64,000 nt of DNA, taken from positions 2,103,589 through 2,167,588 of the forward strand of contig NC_020170.2 of NCBI RefSeq assembly GCF_000224145.3, given 5' to 3'. The stretch is from Ciona intestinalis (taxonomy: Eukaryota; Chordata; Ascidiacea; Phlebobranchia; Cionidae). The position numbers and the translations under genes are program-made. Positions 47,423 through 58,370 of the stretch are shown piece after piece. The notes below the pieces were generated by a model. That model was given only the letters and a program-made list of their open reading frames with translations. It ran no database searches and was not told the DNA's origin. Position 1 is the first letter of the stretch. Each line of letters starts with the position of its first letter.

Positions 47423-50400
47423 ATGGAAAGCTGTAAACTTCTGATTGCTGGCCTCAAACAAGTCGTACAAGTGTGTAAGAATGGCGAGCGTATGTTGGTC
47501 GGTGACGCAATGAATGACGTAGCTATCATGCAATCTGAAGATGGAAATTGTGGATACAGCATCGTAGTTGATAGGTAATGTTATGAGTGAATGTACCCTA
47601 CTATTTCGATGCACGAATTTAACACATTTGACCACGCCAAAGAGTAAATCAGTTGGTAATCGCTTTTGGGGGTTCCCCTATTTACCTAAACCAAATTGTA
47701 AGTAACATGTGTGATTCAAAATGATGTATGACTATAATAATGCACAAAAAAATGTTAATTAAAATTACATTTTCAGTGATGGAAATATACATGACATCGA
47801 CACCGACAAAAACATCAATCATAAATACAATGGGACACAGTTTGAGAAGAGCATAGATGGAAGAGGATGCTGTGTGATCCCGGGATTAGTTGATGCTCAC
47901 ACTCATCCAGTTTGGGCGGGGGATCGAGTTCATGAGTTTGCTATGAAACTTGCTGGGGCTTCATATATGGAAGTTCATCAGGTTTAATTCAATGAGCAAT
48001 AAATTGTATTCCTTTATTTAATTAAAAGAATAAATGTAACGCATTCATCTTTGCATAGTGGTAGAACGACGGTCACTATACACGAGTGTTATAATTTGTA
48101 CAATTCATGCCTTCGTGCGAGTTACCTTATATGTAACGAATCTGTATCTTTTGGTCTAGAGGCAACCCCTCTAACCATTAAATTATAGTCTTAGAATATT
48201 TCCTATTTTGCAGGGAAAAACTGTTTATTATATATAAAAATAATTAGGCCTTGGGTGGAGCCAAGTAGAGTCCCACATTTTAAGATTAACAATGTCTTTG
48301 ATTTTTTAATATTCTATGTAAAAATTTGTTGTAGGCAGGAGGTGGTATACATTACACTGTAGAACATACAAGGGCTGCAAGTGAGAACGAGCTTTATCAG
48401 TTGCTTAAGCAGCGTTTAACAAGGTAGTAGTTGTTAATTTGCTTCATTACGTTATTCACCTTTATACTAATACATTAAAAAATATATTATATGGTTTTAT
48501 AATTGTACAATGAGTTTCTTTACAAATGCTATGTGCCTTAAATAAAATATAGATTCAAACTGTGCTGTTAACGAAAAGTTTAAAAAAAATTATAGTGAAA
48601 ACATAATCATCACTCTGGTCAAGTAATTTAAAAGATTCATTATTAATACATGTACATTCCCAATACAGCATGGTAAAATGTGGAACAACACTGGTTGAAT
48701 GTAAAAGTGGGTATGGGTTGGACACAGAATCGGAACTCAAAATGTTAAGAGTAATTAATCAAGCAAAAAAGAATAAAATCATTGATATTTCAACAACATA
48801 TTGTGGGGCACATGCAGTTCCTAAGTAAGATTTAAAAAACTTTATTTTAAAGAAAAATAAATATTAATTTAAACCAATTTAATTCAGTAAAACATATATA
48901 AACCTTTTTGTATTAAATAAAGTTTTGGAAAAGCAGTTCTATTTTTATTTGTGTAAAGTAAAATTTTTAAATTTTAAAGTATGTAAATAATCTATTTTGC
49001 CTAATTTGTGTTTTATTTTTTTGCAAGATATATATATATATTTATATATATTTGTATAATATTTTCATTTTCACAGGGGTTCTACATCAGAAGAGATGGT
49101 TAATGACATCATAACTAATCAACTACCTAAGCTTAAACAAGAAATAGATTCAGGAAAATTACAAGTTGATAATATTGATGTGTTTTGTGAGAAGGGAGTT
49201 TTTAATGCTCAACAAACACGAAAGATTTTGGAGGAAGGAGTTAAGATGGGACTCATGATCAACTTCCATGGTGATGAACTATCTGATTCTGGATCTGCTA
49301 AGGTAAATTTAATCTATATTTTGTAATGAAAAACATAACTAGAAAATAACTTTTATAAAGTTCAAAAAAAAATCTTACTCTTAAACTTTTAAAACTTATA
49401 TAGGTTAGGTGCCTATGTAATTATTTAGCTTTGCATGGCAGGTCACAGCAGTCATTATAATACAAACCTAGGCTTGCTTATGAGTTACAAGTGTTTGTTT
49501 TTTTTGTTGTTTTTTTTTGCAGCATTCAGCCCTAAGTTGTATAAATTGTAGATGTTCTGTTGCGCAGAACACACATCTAATATCAATAGTAACCTGTACT
49601 TTGGTTTGTAGCTTGGAGCAGAGTTAAAGGCACAAGCTATTAGTCACTTGGAAGAAATATCAGATGAAGGAATAAAAGAAATGTCAAAATCTCATTCAGT
49701 TGCAGTTATACTACCAACTACTGCTTATATTTTAAGGTTGGACAAAATATTTTGTTGTAACTTTTTATCCAATATTTTAAATATTTTCAAATATATATAG
49801 CCAACATATTGTTGTCAAAACCAGCAGATTTCTTTGAATATTACTTTTACTATTAGATTAAAAGCACCGCCCGTTCGTAAAATGATCAAGGCTGGCGTTC
49901 CTGTGGCTCTTGGCAGCGATTTTAATCCAAATGCTTACTGTATGAGTATGGTAAGTATATGTTTCTTTCTTAATTACATTTTTCCCTAGGATATATATGT
50001 TACAAAAAAGATACTAGTCTTGCTGTTTATTCCATCTCTTCGCTGTTTGAATAAATGTAACTTACTTTATCCTCGCAAGGCCGGAAAACGACAGTCTTTA
50101 TAACACGGATGTTTAAACACCTCGCGCCAGCTTACGAGTTACCATGAATGTTACTTTGTGGATGACCAATATGATTTTAACTAATATGATCTTTACTATT
50201 GTGATTAGCGGAATAAATAAAGAAATTGCTATGTCCTCTGGTCCTTTTATAATAATGTGCAATGTTTAAATAATTTCTAAGAAATGGGATTTTTATTAAA
50301 ACTATATTATTCAGCCAGTTGTAATGCACCTTGCGTGCGTAAACTTCCACATGACGATGGCTGAAGCTTTGACAGCATCCACTATTAATGCAGCTGCTGC

Positions 50401-50846
50401 ACTTGGTATGAGTGATACACATGGTAGCTTGGAGGTCGGGAAAAAAGCAAATTTTGTCATAATTGATGCACCAAGGTAGGTTTTATGTGATTTTATATGC
50501 TAAACTGGTTTATTAGTCATACTTCTGTTTTATAAATTAGTGGACAAGTTAATGCTATGAATACTTCCAAAATGTATTGTACAAATTTTACCAGGAAAAT
50601 TCTTTTAATAAAAACTTTTTCTGAAGTATATTTTTATTCATAACAACAGTCATTTTTGCTGATACTTTTTTCTCCTCTAATTAATTAAATTCTCAATACC
50701 ATGTTCAATGAGATAAAATATGTAATGTTATTTAAGTCCTCACTTGTAGGTGGGAACACTTGGTTTATCAATTTGGTTGCCATGATGATGTCATAAAGGC
50801 TGTTGTTCTTGGTGGTGACATCATACACATGAAACATTCAACATAA
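47423..50846 (+). CDS. AMDHD1: Imidazolonepropionase (histidine breakdown)
   Basis: Metal-dependent amidohydrolase that opens 4-imidazolone-5-propionate to N-formimino-L-glutamate, the third step of histidine degradation in the cytosol. Nine exons: 47423-47574, 47777-47981, 48335-48423, 48669-48824, 49077-49302, 49612-49736, 49857-49950, 50315-50475, 50750-50846; every junction keeps phase and the product is 434 residues, close to the vertebrate length. Visible motifs: [19 protein letters not shown] with the HxH metal ligands, the AGGGIHYTV loop, [13 protein letters not shown] [29 protein letters not shown] with a metal histidine, AISHLEE, and [12 protein letters not shown] with the metal aspartate. 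The start ATG at 47423 lines up with the usual N-terminus ([14 protein letters not shown]). Its 3' end faces PXK, with 286 bp between stops. Confidence 0.97.
48022..48190 (-). mobile_element. SINE, inverted diverged copy
   Basis: GAATAAATGTAACG end, GACGGTCACTATACACGAGTGTTATAA, TGCGAGTTACC block, then a degraded head (CCTCTAACCATTAAATTATAG). In AMDHD1 intron 2. Confidence 0.6.
50050..50165 (-). mobile_element. SINE 3' part, inverted
   Basis: AATAAATGTAACTTACTTTATCCTCGC through AGCTTACGAGTTACC and ACTTTGTGGATGA; the head is missing. In AMDHD1 intron 7. Confidence 0.75.
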
Positions 50847-50906
50847 CAATTCCAAATACTAGATTACTTTCTATGCAAACTTACTACATGTTCGATATCA
50901 TAGGTG

Positions 50907-50912
50907 TTTATT
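50907..50912 (-). terminator. Possible PXK poly(A) signal
   Basis: AATAAA on the minus strand, about 220 bases past the PXK stop codon and inside the short AMDHD1-PXK gap. Confidence 0.5.
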
Positions 50913-51132
50913 GCACGAGAGGGTTATGTTGTATATTGCATTTCCACACGAATATAAGATAAAGAAATCACAAATGAAATGAACTCGAAATTACTTTTTT
51001 GCATGCCGTTAAATTTGAACAAAATATGAAATGGTGATAAGTGGGAAAATTCGATAAAACTTCGATTTTTTTCGGAAAAAATCAAATTTAAAATCAGCTC
51101 GTTCGACTCGCTACTGCCACCATGCGGTGAGC

Positions 51133-54100
51133 TCACACTTTCGGACCAGATTTGTCGACTGTCACCGATTTCTTGAGACTTGCTTTACTAAAGCCTTGGA
51201 TGGAGCCAAGTAGAGCCCCACGTCCAGCCCCCGCTGTTGGGGGGGCTACTGCAGGGGTGCTTCCACCGTTTGCCATTGGAGGAGGAGGTGGTGGGGGTAC
51301 AGCTGGGGCCGGGGATGCTGGCGGAATCCCTGAAACTGGTCATGCAGAATATAAGGTAATAAATTTGTGGTATATTTTTTGTATGAATTTAAAATATTTT
51401 TTTTGAAACTGACATTTTCTTAATTTGTTCAAACAGCTGTTTTAAATTCATTAAATACCTGGTAGCAACATTATATTTATTTCCCATATATTTTTGTATA
51501 ATTCACCAAACGGAAAGTTTGAAACATTTTTCTTAATGCTGTGCCATGCAGACATGTTACGTAAGCTTGGCCATGCACTGCTAAGCAACTATAAACACTT
51601 AGTATTTGTGGACATGCAGGTTGTATGTGATTAAATACCACAATGCAAGCTAGGTTATATAACCTTTTAAAATACGAAAAACGCCTATAACGATTATATG
51701 AAGTTATATAACCTTTCAAAATTCAAAAACGGAAAATCGTATATTTTATATAAAGACAACTGCAACATAAAAGCAGATATAATTGATTGGTTTTTTGAAG
51801 TAGCTAAAGTAACCAGAGCCAACATGCTTATATATAAACACCGGATTTTTAAAGAAAACATAAAATTAATGAAACCTGGCGAAATAAAGGTGAAATAAAG
51901 TGAGGGTTAGTTGGATAATTACGTGCAAAAATATCTACATGCTGTGTGAACAAACCTGCTTTTAAGTGTTCGATGCTGCGTGAAAAATATATTATCGGTA
52001 AATATGGCTGACCATGGCATGAAATTCACTCGCGTAATGTGGATGTGGTCTAGGGGTGAAATGTGTGCCAAAATTTTTCAGATATTTTAGTCCAGTGCTA
52101 TGTCTTAAAACTGCCTTTTGCCTATATCTTGTTAAGTTGGAAGACATTTAAAACGCCTATTTTTTTCTGCACCTTTTTTACAGAAAATAACTAATATTTA
52201 TTTATAGAAAATTTTGAAAGCAAGTGCTTATGCACTACTAAATACATTTTTCCTTTGCCGCAATAACTAGACATGCTGTTGAGTTTTTGAATGTGTAAAA
52301 TGAAAACTTAAAAAATAACTTTTTGTGTTAGACTTTAGTTGTAAAACAATCCATACATGCCGCATATGTTTGATGTGAATACCTGGTGTTGTAGTGGAAC
52401 TTGTGGTTGATGCTGGGGTGGTGGGGGTTAGACCATCTCCTTAAAAAAAAACACTTTTTAATTGGGAATTTTGTTGGCTGGTAGTAGGCTAGTAGCATGT
52501 TTGTTAGAGCGCTCGCCTCTAGACCAGCGGCTGCCACAACTTTTGGCAGATGTGTATTTGGGCAAGACAATTAACTGCAATTGCTTCAGCAGTGCCTTAT
52601 GTGGTATCAAATTGTCAGTCATACAAATAATAATAAAATCTAATAAAATAATCTCGCATAAAATAGGACACCACTCCTGTGTTATATTTACTGTCACCAG
52701 AATAGTTTATATATACAGTTCTTCCAAACCATAATGTCAATTATAAAATATCACTTGAACAAGTTGATATACTGACCACTTTTATCTGGTGATTCTTCCA
52801 CAATATCCAACTTCATTTGTGATTTCTTAAAAAAAAATTATATTTTTTAATTCTGTCCAAGATACTAGTATATGATGCATGTGTGGTTAAAAAATACCAA
52901 TAAAAAAGTTTTTTTTTCGATGTTTTTATGACCATGTTACATAAACACATTATAGCAAGTTTTTCATTATATATTATTAAATTGTTGAAGTCAAATTACT
53001 TTTCTTGCTTCTAATTTCCTCCGTCTTCGTTCACTATCAGAACTATGGTGAGCTTTCACTTTTGATAATCTTCTTGTTTGGCTTATCTGGGTAAATATGT
53101 TGTTACAATATTTATTACCAAATTTGTAACATCAGTAACTAAAAAAAATTTATTATTTTATTTTGATTTGACATTCGTAATAGTCATTGCTCTCTATTTG
53201 CTATTTAATTAACATAACCAAAAATTTATCAAAGGATACCGGGTTCGAGACTCAGTCCTGCTACCAGTGATAGCGTGTGTTTTACCATACTACATCCACA
53301 TTGTTACATAGTTGTGTTATTATACTATAATTAAAAACACAACTTACCACTTTCTGTTCATCCTTCAGTTTTCTCTCCATAGCTTCTTTATACTGACGGA
53401 AAGTTTCTTTTAATTTGCTCGGAATCTAAAAATGTATTTGTTACATAACACAGCCACCATTATGACATCACAATCGCCAACCTTAAGCTGTGGTTTGATA
53501 CCGACAGTCGTTACCATTTCGTCAGCGAACAGCGGGTGGCTCAACAGTGCCTCGAGTGTTGGTAAACCATTTTTACAAGCTTCGACACTAAGTATGGATT
53601 CAAGCACAGAACCTTGGAAAAATTTAAAGTTTTAAAAAATTCTTTTATATTTTTAATTACTACAGTTCATCTTATTTTAGTAAAGAAGCGATACTATTAT
53701 TTTCTTGTTTCTTTTCACAATTACACACTAATTTCCTAATTTCTCTTTAAACACCTTGTACAATTTTCCAAATATGTTTTATGCAAAGAAACATTTTTTA
53801 ATCTATTCTTCCGACATATTAAAATGTTTCTGAAACATTTTTGACACCAAAATGCCATGTTATACTTTATACAAACAGCATTATGCTCCACTATTTACCT
53901 AAGGTGTGTGGGATATAGTACCCTGACATTGACAAGGTAAATAGTAACTACCCAAATTTTACGTACAGTAGGGTGAGCGAAGGTGAGACATTTTTAACTC
54001 TATTTTCTCGTCCCATTTGATTGTTTAAAACCTGATCAGGATATTTGGATATTACGTGTTAAAGGTGTCCCGTCTCCCCCCACCCTACTATATTAATCAA

Positions 54101-57100
54101 ACTTACGAATTTCGGCAGGACTGCTCATTGGAAGCGAATCAATTGTTGCTTTGTTCAACTGACGTCCATACACCATCTCATATAACAAGTGACCAAAACT
54201 GTAAACATCTATGGACTCAGAACTCTATGAATGAATGTATACCATGGATGTAGATTTGCGGAATGTAAGTAATTTTTCATTATTTAATAAATATATATAT
54301 TATATATATAACCTAAATAAAAAAACATAACTTAAATATAAAAAAAAACATATCTTGAAAAGTACATTAGATCTGTTTATGTTTTAAATAACATAAAAAA
54401 ATAGATTTTTAAGAAATTTTTTAATTTAAATAAATTTATACAATCTTTCATTTAACATTATATATCTTTACAAAAAATAATACGACATGAAATTATGAAA
54501 ACTCACATGAATTTTTCGAAACTGGCTGTAGAACTGTTTATAGTATGGGGGGATTCCCAGCATATAGTTTTCAATGTCAATCAACTTACAAACTTCTTTT
54601 TCAATCAGGATATTGCCTGTTATAGGAAGTTTCCAATATTGGTTACTTAAGTAGGTCATTTAGTTATATTTATTTTGCTCTTTGATCAAAGAAAATTTCA
54701 GTTTACCCCTATACATCATTGTGACAAACAATACTAAAAATTACAATTTTTTAAAAATTAAACCTAAATGATGTAAAAAAAGTCAGTAATTTTTGCTACA
54801 TGCTAAATTATGCCATTTTGTAAAAGAAAATTTTAGTGTACCCCTATACCTTAAAATATTATGCCAAAAAATATCCCAAAATTGTTAAAAAAAAAACTTT
54901 TTTTAAAAGTAACCAAACTTTTGCAAAAAAGATACAATCGTTTTCAAAACGTGCAAAATTATCCCATTTGATCAAGGAAAATTTGAGTTTACTCAAACTA
55001 TTTTGACAAAAAAACGCGAAATTTTGCGAAAAAACTAAGATTTTCCACAAATTATCTACATTTATGCAAAAAAGAGATAGTAATTAGTAATACATGGAAA
55101 TTTATAATTTAAACAACATTTACCTGCGTGTAAGTGATGAAATGCCAACCCCTTATCATGGAGGAACTTGACCACCTTTTAAAACATAACAGTTCAAACA
55201 GCTACACATAAACTTTGTAACAGCGCACATAATTACACCATACCTCCAATATCTGTCGTCCATATTGTTTTATTTCACTTAATGTGAAACATGAAACAAC
55301 TTTTGGGTTGCAATATCTTCGCAAATAAGATGCTTTGCTCGGTTTTGTCTGCAAATTAATTTGGCCAATATATATATTAACACATGAGAGTTTATTTTTT
55401 TATTTAATCATTTTCTTTTCAAATAAATAAGTTTTAAAAATCCCTATAAATATTTACACGATTTGTTTGTGTTTTGACAACACACACAAAATCATTCCGA
55501 TATTTTATACATTGTGTATATATTGTCCCTAGGGATGCACATTACAGAATAATTAGGTATTCTAGGATATCCTAGAATACTTTAATTCGAATCTAGAATT
55601 CAGAATCTAGAATTTCAAATCTTTTTATATTTATAGGAAAAAATAATTTTACCCACAAAAGTCAGTTTATTGTCATAGCAGCCTCTTTCATGGCAGCCTT
55701 GTTGGATCACAAGCTGTAAAATGATCAAAAATTGTACTATTGGGTAGTTTTTGCGTCATGAAACGTATAGCAGGCTATGAAAAGACGTTACGAAACGTTT
55801 ACTTTTAAAAGTTTTTAAAATTAATAAGTTTCAAAAATTGTTAATATAGTATATGAGACGACGTTTAATGACGTCATTAAACAGAATACCGAATCCCGTA
55901 ATTAGATTTGAATACAAAAGGATTCGAATCTCATGGATTCGAAATTCTGTAATGTGCATCCCTAATTGTCCCATATTTATACTTTTAAAACCACTTACTA
56001 AATATTTCCGAACACTTAAAATGAAAAAGTTTTAATTCTAAAAAAATTCAAAACAACACAAATACAACTTTCAAAGCGTCCCCACCTTGCAAAGCATATC
56101 CCTTAAGGACCCTTCCTTATGAAAACCTCTAATAATCAATGCTCCATTTTCATTTGCTAATGCAACGTTCACAGGATATAGTGATGGGTGCTAAAAAAAA
56201 TTAATCAAAATATTAATTAATTTTTTTTGCTTGCGATTTCTAAATAGATTTTATTTCAAACCTGCATATTTGGAAGTAACTTCATTATTGCTGCTTGGTC
56301 TTTACTGCTGAGTAATCTACTTGGTCCATATTCAATCTGTAATTTATTGGAGTAAGGCTAATGCAACCTCTTTTCAAATTGATATGGTAGACTTACTAGG
56401 TGGCTTAAAAAAAAAATTACATCCCAATTATATACTTTCTTTTTTAAAACTCTCTATATACATATATCTTTATTTTATATTTTTTAGACTGCACCCATTC
56501 TTCAACATAAATCATGGTTTAAATGAATTATTGACACTTATTTACCCTTTTATAAAAATCTCCGTTTAATGGCGGACACGCACATCTACAATGTTAGCAG
56601 CATCAAGCATTGAACCTAGTACTATTTAGATACAGAGTAAGCAGTCTAACCACTGAACCGAGATATTATTATGTTCTAGTTCATACAAATTCACCCATGA
56701 CAAGAGGAGTCTTTGTTTTGGTTGATCTTTTGGTTTAATGAGGAAGAAACTCTTCTTTAACCTCCAACCAAGTTCTTTCAAAGGTTCCACAACCTCCCAG
56801 TGAGGTTCCGAGCGTAAAAACATTGAAACGTATTGAAGAGAAAGTTCTGTTGGTGGGAAAATTGGAAAGGATTATGAAATATTCATTTTTTTTATATATG
56901 CTAAAGAGTAAAGACCATAAAAAAACAGGTTATGACTTAAAATTTAAGAAATACCGGTGTGAGCATTGAAGCATACTGAGGAAAAAACTCTGGTGAAAAT
57001 AATTGGAAATGTTTATGAAATGATCAGTTTTTATTTATTCATTCAAAGGCCATATAAAACAGGTAATGGCATGATATTCACTGGTGTGAATAATCTTTTA

Positions 57101-57890
57101 CCTGTTTGGTTGAAGTTGTAGTTATTTGGGTCCAGGAACTTTTTAACAGTATCACACGCGGCGAGACCAGGGTGACTTAAAACAGATTCAAGTAACACTT
57201 GTAAACCGTTCTGTCTCGCAGCGATGAATTCTCGCTCCATATTTCCGAGAAGTTTCTTTGGTGGAAGAGGTAGGTCAACTCCCGCAATTTTGAGCGTTTC
57301 ATGAAGAACAACAAAATCATTGTATCGCCTTCGTAACTGTAAACAATTAGTACTTGATTATTAAACACTGGTACGGTACTGTATGTTAATAAGTAATCAA
57401 TTATTGTTTAGTGGTGTAACCGAGGTCAATTGATTTTTACCTGCATGATTGGCATGTAGGCTTGTTATTATCACCATAAAAATATAAATGAATGTAACAT
57501 ACCTTATTCTGGCTGGGCTGGAAAACGACAGTCGTTATAACAAGGGTATTCATTATTCATACAACTCGTGCCAACTTACGAGTTACCATGTATGCTACTT
57601 TGTGGGTGATTGTTTTTTTATGTTAATAAAAGTAATTACAATTGTAAATCAAATACCTGCCAGGAGTTTTCTTTTAAAGGTCCCCGTTGTACTCTGATAA
57701 TAAACTCCTGAAAGATAACACACGAAATTGACAAATTATTAAGAAAATAGCGTTTTAGGAGAGGTATTACTTTAATTATGAAATGAAAACTTACAGTGTG
57801 TGATTGTATGGTTTCTGTACCAGTTATGTTACATGTTAATAGTTCTGTATCATCAATTACAGTGGCCTGTTCCTTCTCAAGCACAGACAT
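51133..57890 (-). CDS. PXK: PX-domain pseudokinase PXK
   Basis: Endosomal PX protein with a degenerate kinase fold; vertebrate PXK is linked to receptor trafficking and actin. Sixteen exons (5' to 3'): 57890-57795, 57707-57657, 57336-57102, 56846-56695, 56336-56262, 56190-56086, 55348-55244, 55175-55124, 54616-54507, 54224-54107, 53612-53482, 53425-53348, 53086-53000, 52825-52777, 52439-52383, 51329-51133. Phases agree throughout; 565 residues against about 578 in human. The PX domain shows RRRYNDF and LPLPPKKL (residues about 50-75). In the kinase-like part the HRD motif reads HLH (FHHLHAGN), DFG reads DIE (LIDIEN) and there is no VAIK lysine (ALIIRGF), so catalysis is unlikely. The C-terminus has PPPPPPP followed by RGALLGSIQGFSKASLKK, a WH2-type actin-binding motif. 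Intron 6 (55349-56085) carries the hAT-like element. Confidence 0.96.
52478..52684 (+). mobile_element. SINE, diverged copy
   Basis: GTTAGAGCGCTCGCCTCTAGACC head variant, then TTGGGCAAGACAATTAACTGCAATTGC and an A-rich part. The B box is degraded. In PXK intron 14. Confidence 0.6.
53966..54093 (-). mobile_element. MITE family 1, inverted and internally deleted
   Basis: GTAGGGTGAGCGAAGGTGAGACA end, TCGTCCCATTTGATTG joined directly to TTTAAAACCTGATCAGG, GTGTCCCGTCTCCCCCCACCC end. It ends 14 bp before PXK exon 10. Confidence 0.75.
55530..55964. mobile_element. hAT-like non-autonomous element with 8-bp duplication
   Basis: Inverted ends TAGGGATGCACATTACAGAA and its complement, flanked on both sides by the exact 8-base direct repeat ATTGTCCC (55522-55529 and 55965-55972). 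Eight-base target duplications and TAGGG ends are typical of hAT transposons. The 435-bp interior has no transposase frame. Subterminal blocks rich in GATTCGAAT are also inverted. Confidence 0.85.
57487..57612 (-). mobile_element. SINE 3' part, inverted
   Basis: GAATGTAACATACCTTATTCTGGC through ACTTACGAGTTACCATGTATG and CTTTGTGGGTGATT; no head. In PXK intron 2, ending about 45 bp from exon 2. Confidence 0.75.
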
Positions 57891-58370
57891 TGCTCTAATT
57901 GTCCAATATACGAAAATATCTAAAATGAAACGCGGCCGCAGTAACCTTTTCTAGAAAATTACAATATATATTTAATAAATTATCAGTATAAATATTTTAT
58001 ATATATATTTCATTTGTATATACACTGTTTGTTTAATTACGACCTAAAGTCATATTTAAATAATCGTTAAGTTTTGGAATAGGCCCAATCTTTGTCGAAT
58101 TTACTTATATTTAATAAATATTACTTGTTTAAACACTTTTAAAAAATAAAATTAATTTTATGTAAAATATATAGCGACTTTTTTCTACTTTTATTTACAT
58201 TATAAATGAATTTAAAACATTTTTCCATATAGTTAAAAACATATTTGTGACGAAAATACTTTTTTATGATACATGTTTCATAGACATCCAATATTTATAT
58301 AAACAACTTTTTGCTCTTGGGATTTCGTTACTTGCTGTCTTTGGCTCTTTGCCCAACGTTTAATGCAACA
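57891..58370. promoter_or_regulatory. Shared head-to-head promoter region of PXK and GEMIN2
   Basis: 480 bp between the two start codons, AT-rich, without repeats or other exons. Divergent start codons this close imply promoters that overlap or are shared. No specific element is claimed. Confidence 0.55.

Noticed and set aside
51152-51406. Plus-strand Gly-rich frame of 84 codons
   Set aside because: It is the antisense of the last PXK exon (51329-51133), whose minus-strand reading gives the proline run and WH2-like tail.
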